Part shown: one piece after another, positions 31,149 to 41,291 of the stretch
How the letters are laid out: each line of letters begins with the position of its first letter
Numbering within the stretch: position 1 is the first letter of the stretch
From: Vulcanimicrobiota bacterium
Lineage (GTDB): Bacteria > Vulcanimicrobiota > Vulcanimicrobiia > Vulcanimicrobiales > Vulcanimicrobiaceae
Direction: 5' to 3'
Length of the DNA stretch: 64,000 nt
NCBI GenBank assembly: GCA_003151115.1
Contig: PLWS01000005.1
Location: 124,001 to 188,000 of the forward strand
Translations under genes and position numbers: made by a program
The notes under the pieces: generated by a model
Told to the model about the DNA's origin: nothing
Databases searched by the model: none
Seen by the model: the letters and a program-made list of their open reading frames with translations, nothing else

Positions 31149-32624
31149 CTAAGCCGGCTTGATATACAATTGCAGTTTCGCGTAATCGAAGAACAACTCA
31201 TACTCCGACAAAACGTCGCGTCCTAAAATGCCGTCGTAATCACTGAGATTGAACGTCGAGGAGCTCGGCACGAAGACCGCAGCATCGCCAAAATGAATTC
31301 CGCCGAACTCTAGATCGGTCAGACGCTTGAGCTGCGCGGGCACCACGCCGCCGACCGCACTCAAATTCAAACCCTGCTCCAGCAGCGGCGGCGAGGATTT
31401 GAGTCTCTCGACGTACGTCTGATAGGCGACCGTGGCCATCGCGCCCGTATCCACTAAGAAAAACCCCGGAACGCCTTCGAACGAAGCCTGGACGCGCGGG
31501 ATGCCGTCATCGAGCTGCAAGGGCAGGGCGTACGCGCCAATCGCATGCCAATCGAAGGGCGGCGGATACATCGTCACCGTAGATTTTTGAAAATCGATTC
31601 CGAGCACCGCGGATGCGATGAAGTCACAGCCCAAGATGCCGACGATACGCGCGCCGTCTTCGTAGCGCGAGAGCGGGACCACGGAAAACGTTACGTCTTT
31701 GAGAATCAGCGGTCCGACCTGCATCTGGGGAACGCGCGTGTGCGAGATGTTCACGTCGCCGCCGATCGTTTGATTCGAGAGGCCGTATGCCGTCAGCCCA
31801 AGTTGATGCGCGACGCCCGCGTCGATTGCCAATCCCGATGCGCCCGAATCCAGAAGAAAGTCTAATCCGCGCCCGTTGATGGTCACCCGCACGATGATGC
31901 CGCTGCGTCCGAACGTGGCCGGGATGACTGTCGGCTTCTCGAGATCGAACAGCCGGCGCGAGACCGGCATGATTACCGCCGGATTGTCGGGCGGCGCTTT
32001 CTCTACCGAGATGGTGTCGGTGACGGTATCGTTCTGCGGGCGCCCGTCGTAACTGTGAATATGAAAAGGCCGCATGGTGCTGAAAACCGGACGGTAATCG
32101 CTGAACTCGGTGACGTGCTGATGCAGGTCGGCATCGAACGTGACGAAGCGGTCGAGTAAGAACGTCTTCGCGTCGTAATAACGGTACTGATCGCTTCCGC
32201 CGGGCGGGTTGACCTCGATCACATATTCTTGCGGCTGCGTGGCCGTCAAGCCCAGAACCCGCACGCCGTAGGCCTTATCTTCGGGATGCAGCAGCGCTTG
32301 GTTATTCGGATCGACGAAACGGCGGAAGTCGCTGCGCAGTAAGACGAGTCCGTTCTCGTCTTGGTTCCAGCCCTGACCATTGTAAACGCCGGACGCGGTC
32401 GTATACTGACCGTTTTGTACGATCGCGATGGAATTCGCGCCGTCGATGCGCGTCGTGCGGATGCGATCCATTCCGCCGCCACGAATGCGATCGACGATGA
32501 CATAACGCCCGGTCGTGAGCGTTCCGCGCGCCGTTCTGCCTCTCGCTACGATCTCCGGTGCGCTCAGATTCGCAGGCAAGTACCCGACCAAGAGGAGAAC
32601 GGCTGCTCCGAGCAGTGCCCCCAT
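31149..32624 (-). CDS. Retropepsin-like aspartyl protease family protein (two domains)
   Basis: 491 aa; FLLDSGASGLAIDAG and FFLVDTGAMATVAY. Confidence 0.8.
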   Translation of the reverse strand: MGALLGAAVLLLVGYLPANLSAPEIVARGRTARGTLTTGRYVIVDRIRGGGMDRIRTTRIDGANSIAIVQNGQYTTASGVYNGQGWNQDENGLVLLRSDFRRFVDPNNQALLHPEDKAYGVRVLGLTATQPQEYVIEVNPPGGSDQYRYYDAKTFLLDRFVTFDADLHQHVTEFSDYRPVFSTMRPFHIHSYDGRPQNDTVTDTISVEKAPPDNPAVIMPVSRRLFDLEKPTVIPATFGRSGIIVRVTINGRGLDFLLDSGASGLAIDAGVAHQLGLTAYGLSNQTIGGDVNISHTRVPQMQVGPLILKDVTFSVVPLSRYEDGARIVGILGCDFIASAVLGIDFQKSTVTMYPPPFDWHAIGAYALPLQLDDGIPRVQASFEGVPGFFLVDTGAMATVAYQTYVERLKSSPPLLEQGLNLSAVGGVVPAQLKRLTDLEFGGIHFGDAAVFVPSSSTFNLSDYDGILGRDVLSEYELFFDYAKLQLYIKPA

Positions 32625-32633
32625 GCCCCAAGG

Positions 32634-33407
32634 TTAAGTGCGGCGCACCAAATCCCCGCCCAAGGCGACGGCGTTTGCGTCGATGCTGACGTCGACGCCC
32701 GGGCCGCTGTCGCGCAGCGTTGTCGTGATGGATCCGCCTGAGCCGTTGTCGTCGGAGATAACCAGCGAACCGTCGCTATTTCGCGTCACGCTTTCACCGC
32801 GGCCCAGCTGCATGGATTGGCCCGCAGCCAAGCTTAGGGACTTGCCGTTGCGCTGCACAATGGCTTGGCCTTGGTTGTCGAGCGAGACTTGCGTGCCGCC
32901 GAAATTCGTGGTGACGGTGGCTTGCCGGTTCCAGGTTACGCCGTTGGCGCCCGCCGGCGTGACCGACGTGCCGATCTGATAGCCGCCGCGGAACGAATTG
33001 GAGTCGAGCAGATCCGGCTGATCGTCCATACTGTCGAAGCGCGACTGTTGCGTGCCCGTGTCGGTCGTGCCGTTGAAGGCAAGATGCGGATCGCCGGTCG
33101 ACGACGCCTGCGCGCTGTTGTAAAATGGCTGTGCGCTGCTTCCTTGGCCGCCGAGCGCGGATAGCAACTGCTGCAGCAAGGCCATGAGCTGCGATAGCAT
33201 CGCGTTCACTCCGCCGCCGGCGCCGGACGCCGAAGGCGTGTTTGAAAACGGCGAGCGCCGGATCCGGTCGCCGTGTTTGGAGCGGGTCTGATTGGGCGGG
33301 GGCGGCGTGTCGGTTCCGGTCGCGATCCCGCCGTTTGGCGGGTCGCCGCTAAAGATCGAAGCGATGCTCTGGTCAATTTGCATAGGTCCTCCAGTCTCGT
33401 CTCTCAT
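32634..33407 (-). CDS. Hypothetical protein with GDPH motif (VWD-like / DUF1521-like)
   Basis: 257 aa; ASSTGDPHLAFNGTTDTG followed by a beta-rich region. Confidence 0.65.
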   Translation of the reverse strand: MRDETGGPMQIDQSIASIFSGDPPNGGIATGTDTPPPPNQTRSKHGDRIRRSPFSNTPSASGAGGGVNAMLSQLMALLQQLLSALGGQGSSAQPFYNSAQASSTGDPHLAFNGTTDTGTQQSRFDSMDDQPDLLDSNSFRGGYQIGTSVTPAGANGVTWNRQATVTTNFGGTQVSLDNQGQAIVQRNGKSLSLAAGQSMQLGRGESVTRNSDGSLVISDDNGSGGSITTTLRDSGPGVDVSIDANAVALGGDLVRRT

Positions 33408-33464
33408 TCACGCCACAGAGCGCTTTTGGAAAGGGCCGCGGTGCGAACCGCAGAAGGCGGCGGC

Positions 33465-34566
33465 ATGAGCGACTCGCAGCTCACCGCAATCGGCCGGCTC
33501 TCCGAGCGTCTCGTAGCGCTCAAGGAGCGTCTTTGACTATTCCGGCAAGACGCGGCTGATTAGCGAGCTCGACGCCCGCACCCGCAGCGAAGATTTTTGG
33601 AACGACCCCGACTCCGCGCAGCGCGTCATGAAGCAGCTCTCCGAACTGCGCGCCGACGTCGACGCGATGGATGCCGTTTCGCGCGCGCTCAGTGACGCTC
33701 GCGAGCTGCTCACGCTCTTTCCCGACGACGGTTCTGCCGACAGCGAGATCGAAGCCAACCTCGCGCTAGCCGAGAGACATTTAGACGACGCCGAAATGGC
33801 GGCGAATTTCGACGGCGAGTTCGACGCGCACAACGCCATCGTCAGCATCTACGCCGGAGCGGGCGGCGTTGACGCCGCCGACTGGACGCAAATGCTCGCG
33901 CGCATGTATTCGCGCTGGGCCGAAACCCGGGGTTTCCTGACGCACGTCGTCGACGAATCGCCGGCCGAAGAAGCCGGACTGAAATCGATTACGTTTTTCG
34001 TGCGCGGGCGCAACGCGTACGGCACGCTCGAGAGCGAGCGCGGCGTGCACCGGCTGGTGCGCATCTCGCCCTTCGACGCCGCCCACCGCCGGCACACGTC
34101 GTTCGCCGCCGTCGACATCATTCCAGAGATCGAAACGGGTGAAAACGTGCAGGTTGAGATCAATCCTGAAGATCTGCGGTTCGAAACGTTTAAGTCGGGC
34201 GGAGCGGGCGGCCAATATGTCAACAAGACCGAATCGGCCGTGCGCATCATCCACGAGCCCAGCGGCTTGATTGCCGCATCGCAGCAGGAGCGCTCGCAGG
34301 CGCAGAACCGCGACGTTGCCATGAATATTCTGCGCGCGAAGCTCGTGCAGCGCGAACTTGAAATGCGCGACAAGAAACTGGCCGAATTGCGCGGCGAGCG
34401 CAGCGCCAACGAATGGGGATCGCAGATCCGTTCCTACGTGCTCAATCCGTATCAACTGGTGAAAGACCACAGGACCAACGTCGAGACCGGAAACACGTCC
34501 GCCGTGCTGGACGGCGAGATCGACACGTTCATTTGGCCGTATCTACAGCAGCGCCGCGCGCTTTAA
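33465..34566 (+). CDS. prfB: Peptide chain release factor 2 (programmed +1 frameshift at 33531-33537)
   Basis: Frame 1 MSDSQLTAIGRLSERLVALKERL then CTT TGA C; frame 2 DYSGKTRLISELDARTRSEDFWND...GGAGGQYVNKTESAVRI. Confidence 0.97.
33522..33537 (+). promoter_or_regulatory. RF2 autoregulatory +1 frameshift site (AAGGAG-CGT-CTT-TGA-C)
   Basis: SD-like AAGGAG 3 nt upstream of CTTTGAC, as in canonical prfB. Confidence 0.95.
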
Positions 34567-35957
34567 CGCCTCCGGGCGCACTGCGCGACGGCGTTCTTTG
34601 GGGCGCGGTAACGGCATATGCCGCGTTGTACTTTGCGCTCGGCTATTTTAAGTACGCCGCGCATCGCAATTTCGTGGATCTCGGCATCTTCGCGCAAACT
34701 GCGGCAAGCGCGTTCGGCTGTTTCTGCAATACGATCGAAGGCAGCCACTGGGCGTTTCATTTTTCGCCGATCCTTTATGCGGTGGGCGCCGTTGTTTATG
34801 TGTGGCACTCGGCGCTCGCGCTTGTCGCAGTGCAGGCGATCGCGGGTGCGCTGACCGCGCCGCCGGTCTATGGAATCGTCCGGCGTTATGCAGACCGCAA
34901 GACGGCCCTGCTAACCGCGCTGGTGGTTCTGCTCTATCCGCCGCTGGCCGGCGTTGTCTTTAACGACTTTCACGAGAATGGATTAGCGCCGGCCGCGGTG
35001 GCATGGCTGCTGTGGGCATTTGATGGCGGATATGCGGCCGCGACGCTGATTTTTGCGGCGGTGGTGTTATCGATCAAAGAAGATCAAGCCATCTTTTTGA
35101 CGGTGGCGGGCGCGATTGGCGCCTTCGCTTACCGGCGCGATTCGGCACGTCTGCGGTTGGCCGTCGGCATAGCAATAACCGCCGCGCTTGTTTTTGTCGT
35201 GTACTTTGCATTGATCCAACCACACGAGGCCGCGAATCCGCAATGGAATCCCGCGCGATTCTATACGTGGACCCCTTGGGACTGGCAACGTTTACCTTTT
35301 GAATTGCTGCCCCGACTGGGATATTTGGTTTTGGCTTTCTTACCGCTGTTATTCGTGCCATTTCGCAGCGGCGCCATCGCGTTAGCGATCTTGCCGCTGG
35401 GCGAATTGCTGGCTTCCCGGATGTCCACTACCTACACGATGGGATCCCACTATGCGGGTGCTTGGATTGGGTATGTGTTTTTTGCGTTCGCGTTGGGAAT
35501 TGCAGCGATCGCCCACTCGAACAAACGCCTCGCTTACCGGATACTTTACGTATGCCTCGGATTGTGCGTACTCGAGTTTGCGGTTGCCGATCCGCTTCAT
35601 CCGAAGTACTTCCTGCGCGCGCCGGCGGCCAGAGATGCGCGGCTCAACCGCTTTCTCCGAGCGCTCCCTCTAGACGCGGACGTCGCGACGCAGGAGGAAG
35701 CCTATACGCATCTCGCTGCCACGGATCCGAACGCAACCCTGCTGCCGGAACTTTTCGAAAGACCGCTGCGTTCGTGTTACCTCTTACTGGACCAGGAATT
35801 TCCTGACTCGGTCCGTCTGACAGAATTCCATGGATACGCGATCCAGGTGCTTCCGCGTTACGGGGCCCATCCGCAGGGCTACGAAATTGTCCGCCACGAC
35901 GGCGGCATTATGCTTTATGAGTCTCGGCAGTGCCGAGCAGCTCCGTCAGCGCGCTGA
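34533..35957 (+). CDS. DUF2079-like polytopic membrane protein
   Basis: In-frame TTG at 34533; FVDLGIFAQTAASAF, HFSPILYAVGAVVYVWHS, DFHENGLAPAAVAWLLWA. Confidence 0.8.
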   Translation: MAVSTAAPRALTPPGALRDGVLWGAVTAYAALYFALGYFKYAAHRNFVDLGIFAQTAASAFGCFCNTIEGSHWAFHFSPILYAVGAVVYVWHSALALVAVQAIAGALTAPPVYGIVRRYADRKTALLTALVVLLYPPLAGVVFNDFHENGLAPAAVAWLLWAFDGGYAAATLIFAAVVLSIKEDQAIFLTVAGAIGAFAYRRDSARLRLAVGIAITAALVFVVYFALIQPHEAANPQWNPARFYTWTPWDWQRLPFELLPRLGYLVLAFLPLLFVPFRSGAIALAILPLGELLASRMSTTYTMGSHYAGAWIGYVFFAFALGIAAIAHSNKRLAYRILYVCLGLCVLEFAVADPLHPKYFLRAPAARDARLNRFLRALPLDADVATQEEAYTHLAATDPNATLLPELFERPLRSCYLLLDQEFPDSVRLTEFHGYAIQVLPRYGAHPQGYEIVRHDGGIMLYESRQCRAAPSAR

Positions 35958-36852
35958 CAGCGCTAGAAGGCCAATCACTTTCGAGTTTCACTAAGCGATA
36001 AGGCGCCGCCCACGGCGACCAGCGGCCCGTTTGCAGCGCGAAATTTTTTTGCGCGAAGACTGCGACCACCGGCGTGCCCGTCATACCCGCGACGTGGACC
36101 GCACCTGAATCGGGCGCGACAACAGCTCGTGCCGCTGCGATTGCTTCTTTCCATGGACCCAGCTCGCGAAAAAACTCGACGGAAATGCCCGCCTCGGCCG
36201 CCAACATTCGCGCGAACTCGCGCTCGCTTTCGGCCGCGACGAATCGCATCGGATGACGGCGCTGCAGCTCGCGCGCGAGATCGGCTACGGCTTTGCGCGC
36301 GGCTCCGAGGCGCCTCCACTTGTCCGTTATTTGCATGACCACGCGCTCATCGCGCAGCGGCTCGGTGTCCACCACAAATCTACGTAGCACGCGGGCGTGG
36401 CGCGGAATCGGTGACGTGCCGGTGATATCGCTGCCGAGTTGGAAGAGCACTTGGCACTCGTGCGGCGCACGCGGATCCAATCCGGCGGTTCGATAGATCG
36501 TGCGCGTGAGCAGTAGGCGCGTCCACAGCGACTTCAACGGCTTGCCCCAGCCGTTTTGGAAACCGACGCGCGCCGGCGCGCCGCTCGCACGCGCAAGCCG
36601 GTAGCCGGACACGTCTTCCGTCGGCACGAGCGCATAGTCATAGGCGTTTTGCGCGAGCCGCGTCCCCAACCCAGGCTCCCCGACATAAACGCGATCGACG
36701 GCGCTCTTCGAAAACGCGCCCGCGTTGTTTTGCGAGAGCACGATGTCGATACGCGCGCCCCGTTCTCGCAGCGCGGCCAGCAGCGGCACGAGCGCCAGCG
36801 CGTCGCCGATTGCGTCCAGACGGACGATGAGGACCGATGGGGAAGAATTCAC
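35908..36852 (-). CDS. Glycosyltransferase family 9 (heptosyltransferase-like)
   Basis: VLIVRLDAIGDALALVPLLAALRERG; VVAPDSGAVHVAGMTGTPVVAVF. GTG at 36852 assumed; the track ORF extends further. Confidence 0.88.
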   Translation of the reverse strand: MNSSPSVLIVRLDAIGDALALVPLLAALRERGARIDIVLSQNNAGAFSKSAVDRVYVGEPGLGTRLAQNAYDYALVPTEDVSGYRLARASGAPARVGFQNGWGKPLKSLWTRLLLTRTIYRTAGLDPRAPHECQVLFQLGSDITGTSPIPRHARVLRRFVVDTEPLRDERVVMQITDKWRRLGAARKAVADLARELQRRHPMRFVAAESEREFARMLAAEAGISVEFFRELGPWKEAIAAARAVVAPDSGAVHVAGMTGTPVVAVFAQKNFALQTGRWSPWAAPYRLVKLESDWPSSAVSALTELLGTAETHKA

Positions 36853-36859
36853 TCCGGCA

Positions 36860-37186
36860 ATGATTGCGAAGGAGAATCTAGTAACCCTGGACGCAGCCGA
36901 CGGTTTTAGCGTCGCATGCAGTCTGGGGCGCGTCACCGGGAGCGCCAGCCGCCCGCACAGCATGCTGCGCGCGACCTTCCGCAGCATCGGCGCTTTCATC
37001 GGCCTCGCGCCGATCGAATACCTGACCGACGCGGAGCGCGCGCGTGAGGAAGCGCTCGAAGCGCTGCGCGTAAACGCGTCGGCGTTAGGCGCGGACGCGG
37101 TCATCAAAGTGCAGTTCGATGCGGTGGAAGATGAGGGCGGCATCACCGCGGTGGTCGCGAGCGGCGAAGCGGTGCGGCTGCAATGA
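36860..37186 (+). CDS. YbjQ-like (heavy-metal-binding domain) protein
   Basis: In-frame ATG at 36860; EALRVNASALGADAVIKVQFDAV. Confidence 0.7.
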   Translation: MIAKENLVTLDAADGFSVACSLGRVTGSASRPHSMLRATFRSIGAFIGLAPIEYLTDAERAREEALEALRVNASALGADAVIKVQFDAVEDEGGITAVVASGEAVRLQ

Positions 37187-37857
37187 GCCTGCAAGAACGC
37201 GCGCGCCGCGAACGTTTTCTGGAAAGAGCCGCGGCAACGGCGGCGGCGTGCCGGAAATGCCAGATCGGTTTCGAGCGGCGGCACAACGTGTATGGAGAAG
37301 GCGATCCGTGCGCGCGCCTTATGGTCATCGGCGAAGGGCCGGGCGAAACTGAAGATTTGCTCGGGCGGCCTTTTGTAGGACGGGCCGGCGAACTGCTCGA
37401 CAAAATGTTAGCCGCGATCGATCTTCCGCGTGAAGACGTCTACATTTGTAATACCGTGAAGTGCCGGCCGACCGTTCTCGATGGCGAGAAGTTGCGCAAT
37501 CGCGCGCCCGTTCCGGCCGAGATGGCAAACTGCCGTCCGTATTTAGACGAGCAGATTGACGTGATCGCGCCGCAGGTTATCCTGGCGCTCGGAGCGCCCG
37601 CGGCAAAGTCATTTCTGGGCGTGCAATTCAGCATTACGAAATCGCGCGGTATCTGGTACGAGGGCCCCAACTCCATCCCGCTGATCGCCACGTTTCACCC
37701 CGCTTACATTTTAAGGCAAGGCGGGATGGCAATGACCGAAACCAAGCGGCAGGTCTGGTCCGATCTGAAGCAAGTGCGCGAAAAGCTCGACGCCTTGCGC
37801 GAGCCGTCCGCGGAGCCCGAGCAGGCGGGCTTGTTTGAATCGCCGCCCGTGATATAA
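37183..37857 (+). CDS. Uracil-DNA glycosylase superfamily protein (Fe-S type-4-like)
   Basis: 224 aa; VIGEGPGETEDLLGRPFVGRAGELLDKML, ATFHPAYILRQ. Confidence 0.92.
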   Translation: MSLQERARRERFLERAAATAAACRKCQIGFERRHNVYGEGDPCARLMVIGEGPGETEDLLGRPFVGRAGELLDKMLAAIDLPREDVYICNTVKCRPTVLDGEKLRNRAPVPAEMANCRPYLDEQIDVIAPQVILALGAPAAKSFLGVQFSITKSRGIWYEGPNSIPLIATFHPAYILRQGGMAMTETKRQVWSDLKQVREKLDALREPSAEPEQAGLFESPPVI

Positions 37858-37866
37858 TCGGTCGCC

Positions 37867-38958
37867 GTGGTTCGAAATGCGCAAGAGATCTGGTTTGCGG
37901 AAAAAGTCCGGCGCGCGGGTTTTCCCGATGCGGCGGCTTTTGCCGCACAATTCGACTTAAAACCCTACCGGCTCGAGCAGATCTATCGCGCTGCCGCTAA
38001 GGAGCTGGCCGAGAACGTCGGAGCCGTGACGCCGCTGCCCAAAGAGCTGCGCGCGCAGCTGGAAGCCAGCGATTTTCACTTCGACAGCGTTACGCCGGTG
38101 CTCGTGCAGCGTTCAAACGACGGTCAGACGAGCAAAGGGCTGTTCCGGCTGGCGGACGGGGCTGAGATCGAGGCGGTGCTTATGGAGCACTTCGGCGATC
38201 GCAACACCGTTTGCATCAGCTCGCAAGCCGGCTGCGCCTTTGCGTGCGCATTCTGTTCCACTGGCCAAGCAGGTTTCATGCGCAATCTTACCGCGGACGA
38301 AATCTTCGATCAGGCGCGCTATTTCGCGCGCGAGCTCGCAACCAAGGGCAAACGGATCACCAACATCGTTTTCATGGGAATGGGCGAGCCGTTTCACAAT
38401 TACGATGCGGTAATGAAAGCTGTAGCATTATTGCACGATCCGCACGGCCTGGGTTTGGGGCACCGGCACATCACGATTTCCACGGTCGGCCTTGTCGACA
38501 AGATCGACCGGTTTTCCGACGAGCATCTCCAGGTGAATCTCGCGATTTCGCTGCATGCGCCCAACGACGCCATACGCAGCGCGATGATGCCGGTCAACCG
38601 CAAGTTTTCGCTAGAAGAAGTGATGGTCGCTTGCGAGCGCTATATCGGCAAGACCAATCGAAAGATTTTCTTCGAGTACGTGATGCTGCGCGACGTCAAC
38701 GATTCCGAAGCCAATGCGCGCGAGCTTGCGGGCCTGATGAGGGGGCATCTCTATCACGTGAACTTGATCCCGTACAATACGACGCCCGGCGCGTCGTTCG
38801 CGGGAACGGATCAAGAGCGGATTTGGCGCTTCGCCGGAATTCTGGAGGCGGCGGCCGTACCCGTCACGGTGCGGCAGAACATGGGCCGCGATATCGCTGC
38901 CGCGTGCGGCCAGTTACGCGCCGAATCGCATAAAGGACGCTCCGCCTTTGTAACCTAA
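37867..38958 (+). CDS. rlmN: 23S rRNA (adenine-2503-C2)-methyltransferase RlmN
   Basis: 363 aa; SSQAGCAFACAFCSTGQAGFMRNLTADEI, VFMGMGEPFHNYD. Confidence 0.95.
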   Translation: MVRNAQEIWFAEKVRRAGFPDAAAFAAQFDLKPYRLEQIYRAAAKELAENVGAVTPLPKELRAQLEASDFHFDSVTPVLVQRSNDGQTSKGLFRLADGAEIEAVLMEHFGDRNTVCISSQAGCAFACAFCSTGQAGFMRNLTADEIFDQARYFARELATKGKRITNIVFMGMGEPFHNYDAVMKAVALLHDPHGLGLGHRHITISTVGLVDKIDRFSDEHLQVNLAISLHAPNDAIRSAMMPVNRKFSLEEVMVACERYIGKTNRKIFFEYVMLRDVNDSEANARELAGLMRGHLYHVNLIPYNTTPGASFAGTDQERIWRFAGILEAAAVPVTVRQNMGRDIAAACGQLRAESHKGRSAFVT

Positions 38959-38969
38959 CCTCGAGCTCA

Positions 38970-40319
38970 ATGGAACGGGAGCCCGCAGCGGGGCAAGCTT
39001 CGATGGAAGATATCGCGGCGCTGGCGAAGCGCCGCGGCTTCATTTTCCAGTCGAGTGAAATCTACGGCGGCATCGGCGGGTTTTACGACTACGGCCCGCT
39101 GGGCGCGATTCTCAAACGCAATGTCAAAGATGCGTGGTGGCGCGACATGGTCGAAGTTCGCGATGACGTCGTGCCGTTCGATTCGTCGATCGTCATGCAT
39201 CCCAAAACGTGGGAGGCGTCCGGACACCTCGAAGCCTTCAACGACCGGCTGGTGGATTGCAAAGTTTGCAAACACCGTTTTCGGGCCGATCATTTAAAAT
39301 CGCGCGAGCAATGTCCGGATTGCGGCAGCAAAAACTCGTTTACCGAAGAGCGTGCATTCAATCTCATGCTGCGCACGTTCGTCGGCCCGATGGAAGATTC
39401 GGCGGCGATGGCCTACCTGCGGCCGGAAACCGCTCAGGGCATATTCGTCAATTTTAAAAACATCTATCAAAGCGCGCGCAAGCGGCCGCCGTTCGGCGTC
39501 GCGCAGATCGGCAAAGCATTTCGCAACGAGATAACGCCTGGCAATTTTACTTACCGCCTGCGCGAGTTCGAGCAAGCCGAACTCGAGTATTTCGTTCCCG
39601 ACGACGGCCAGGATCTCAAACGGTTCGAGGAGTGGGTTCAGCTGCGCAAGGCGTGGTATGCGAAGTATGGCATAAAGCCGGAACGTCTTCGCTTTTACGA
39701 ACTGACGGCGGATGAGCGGCCGCATTACGCCAAGGCGGGCATCGACGTCGAATATCTCTTTCCATGGGGCTGGGGCGAACTCGAATCGATTGCACATCGC
39801 GGCACGTACGATCTCGATGCGCACATGCGAGTCTCCGGCAAAGACCTGCGGTTTTACGACGAGGCAAGCAAGACGCACTATACACCGCTATTGATCGAGA
39901 GTTCGGCCGGCATGGATCGCACGACGCTGGTAATGCTCGTCGATGCCTACGAACGGGAGACTGCCGCCGATCCGGCCGGAAAACAAACCGAACGCATCGT
40001 GCTGCATTTTCATCCGCAGATCGCTCCTGTGCAGGCGGCCGTCTTTTCACTTGCGCGCAATAAACCCGAACTCGTCGAACTCGCGCGCTCGATCGAGGCG
40101 GGGCTGCGGACGAAGTTTCGCACGCAATACGACGAAGGAAACATCGGGCAACTCTACCGCCGCCAAGACGAGATCGGCACGCCGCTCTGCTTGACCGTGG
40201 ATTACGACAGCTTAACCGGACGCGACGTGACGGTACGCGAACGGGATTCGATGCGCCAGGAGCGCGTCGCCATAGAAGGGGTCGAAACGTACTTGCGGGA
40301 GCGTTTGACGGCGCCGTAA
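38970..40319 (+). CDS. glyS: Glycyl-tRNA synthetase, single-chain type
   Basis: 449 aa; RGFIFQSSEIYGGIGGFYDYGPLG, RPETAQGIFVNFKN, SAGMDRTTLVML. Confidence 0.96.
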   Translation: MEREPAAGQASMEDIAALAKRRGFIFQSSEIYGGIGGFYDYGPLGAILKRNVKDAWWRDMVEVRDDVVPFDSSIVMHPKTWEASGHLEAFNDRLVDCKVCKHRFRADHLKSREQCPDCGSKNSFTEERAFNLMLRTFVGPMEDSAAMAYLRPETAQGIFVNFKNIYQSARKRPPFGVAQIGKAFRNEITPGNFTYRLREFEQAELEYFVPDDGQDLKRFEEWVQLRKAWYAKYGIKPERLRFYELTADERPHYAKAGIDVEYLFPWGWGELESIAHRGTYDLDAHMRVSGKDLRFYDEASKTHYTPLLIESSAGMDRTTLVMLVDAYERETAADPAGKQTERIVLHFHPQIAPVQAAVFSLARNKPELVELARSIEAGLRTKFRTQYDEGNIGQLYRRQDEIGTPLCLTVDYDSLTGRDVTVRERDSMRQERVAIEGVETYLRERLTAP

Positions 40320-40361
40320 GTCCTTGCGGGCCTGCCGGAACGCTGGGGCGAACAGCTCCTT

Positions 40362-41285
40362 ATGGTCCGCAAATCTCCTGTATTTTTGGCGCTGGCCGGC
40401 TTGCTTGCCGGGTGCGGCGGCATCACAGGCGGCGGCTCGACGCCGACTCCGGTTGTCATCGTCCAGCATCTCTACGTTGGCAACGACAACACGCCCGGAA
40501 CCGTGCAAGCATACACGCTGCCGATTACGGCCTCTTCCACGCCGGCTTTCGCCTTTGCCTCGAACAATGTCGTATCGATCGGCCTCGATGCAAACAACAA
40601 CGCGCTCGTCGGCGATAACGCCGGTCATCTGCAATTCTTTACCGCGCCGCTCAGTGCGACAAGCACTCCTTCGGTAACATTTAATAACGGCTCGGCTTCC
40701 AATAACGGCCAGATCGTGTTCAATTTCGGCGGACAAGCTTTCGCAGCAACGACTTCAACGGCCGTGAATGTATTTACGCCGACGTTCACCAGTTCGAGCG
40801 CACCGTCGACGGTCATCAGCGGCGGTTTAGTATCTGCGATGGGTGACGTGCTCGACAACCTCGGCAACCTGTATGTCGCCAACGCGGGAACCGGCGGAGG
40901 AACCGGCAGCGATATCGAGGTTTTTGCGGTGCCGTACACCGGCGGGCCGGCAGTGACGACGCCGAATCAGGCGACGACCGCTTACCGGAAGATGGCCGGC
41001 AGCGGCAGCACGCTCTATGTTTGTTCGGTCGCCGGAACAACGGGCCGAATCGATGCGTACGGCTTGCCGCTGACCAATACGAGCGTTCCGGCATTCGCAA
41101 TAACCACCGGGGTCAATGTTCCCGAAGCAATCGTCTTCGACCAAAACGGCAACATGTACCTCGGAAATCTCGGCAACAGTACGGTTACCGTCTATACCCC
41201 GCCGTTCAGCGCCGCGAGCGCACCGGCGGTGACGCTGGCGTTGCCGGGAACGTTTGCCATCTTCGGGCTCGCAATCGGAAGGTAA
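40362..41285 (+). CDS. Beta-propeller-like lipoprotein (related in style to 24996-26117)
   Basis: 307 aa; LAGLLAGCGG lipobox and repeated LYVGN/LYVAN/MYLGN motifs. Confidence 0.75.
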   Translation: MVRKSPVFLALAGLLAGCGGITGGGSTPTPVVIVQHLYVGNDNTPGTVQAYTLPITASSTPAFAFASNNVVSIGLDANNNALVGDNAGHLQFFTAPLSATSTPSVTFNNGSASNNGQIVFNFGGQAFAATTSTAVNVFTPTFTSSSAPSTVISGGLVSAMGDVLDNLGNLYVANAGTGGGTGSDIEVFAVPYTGGPAVTTPNQATTAYRKMAGSGSTLYVCSVAGTTGRIDAYGLPLTNTSVPAFAITTGVNVPEAIVFDQNGNMYLGNLGNSTVTVYTPPFSAASAPAVTLALPGTFAIFGLAIGR

Positions 41286-41291
41286 CCGCTT

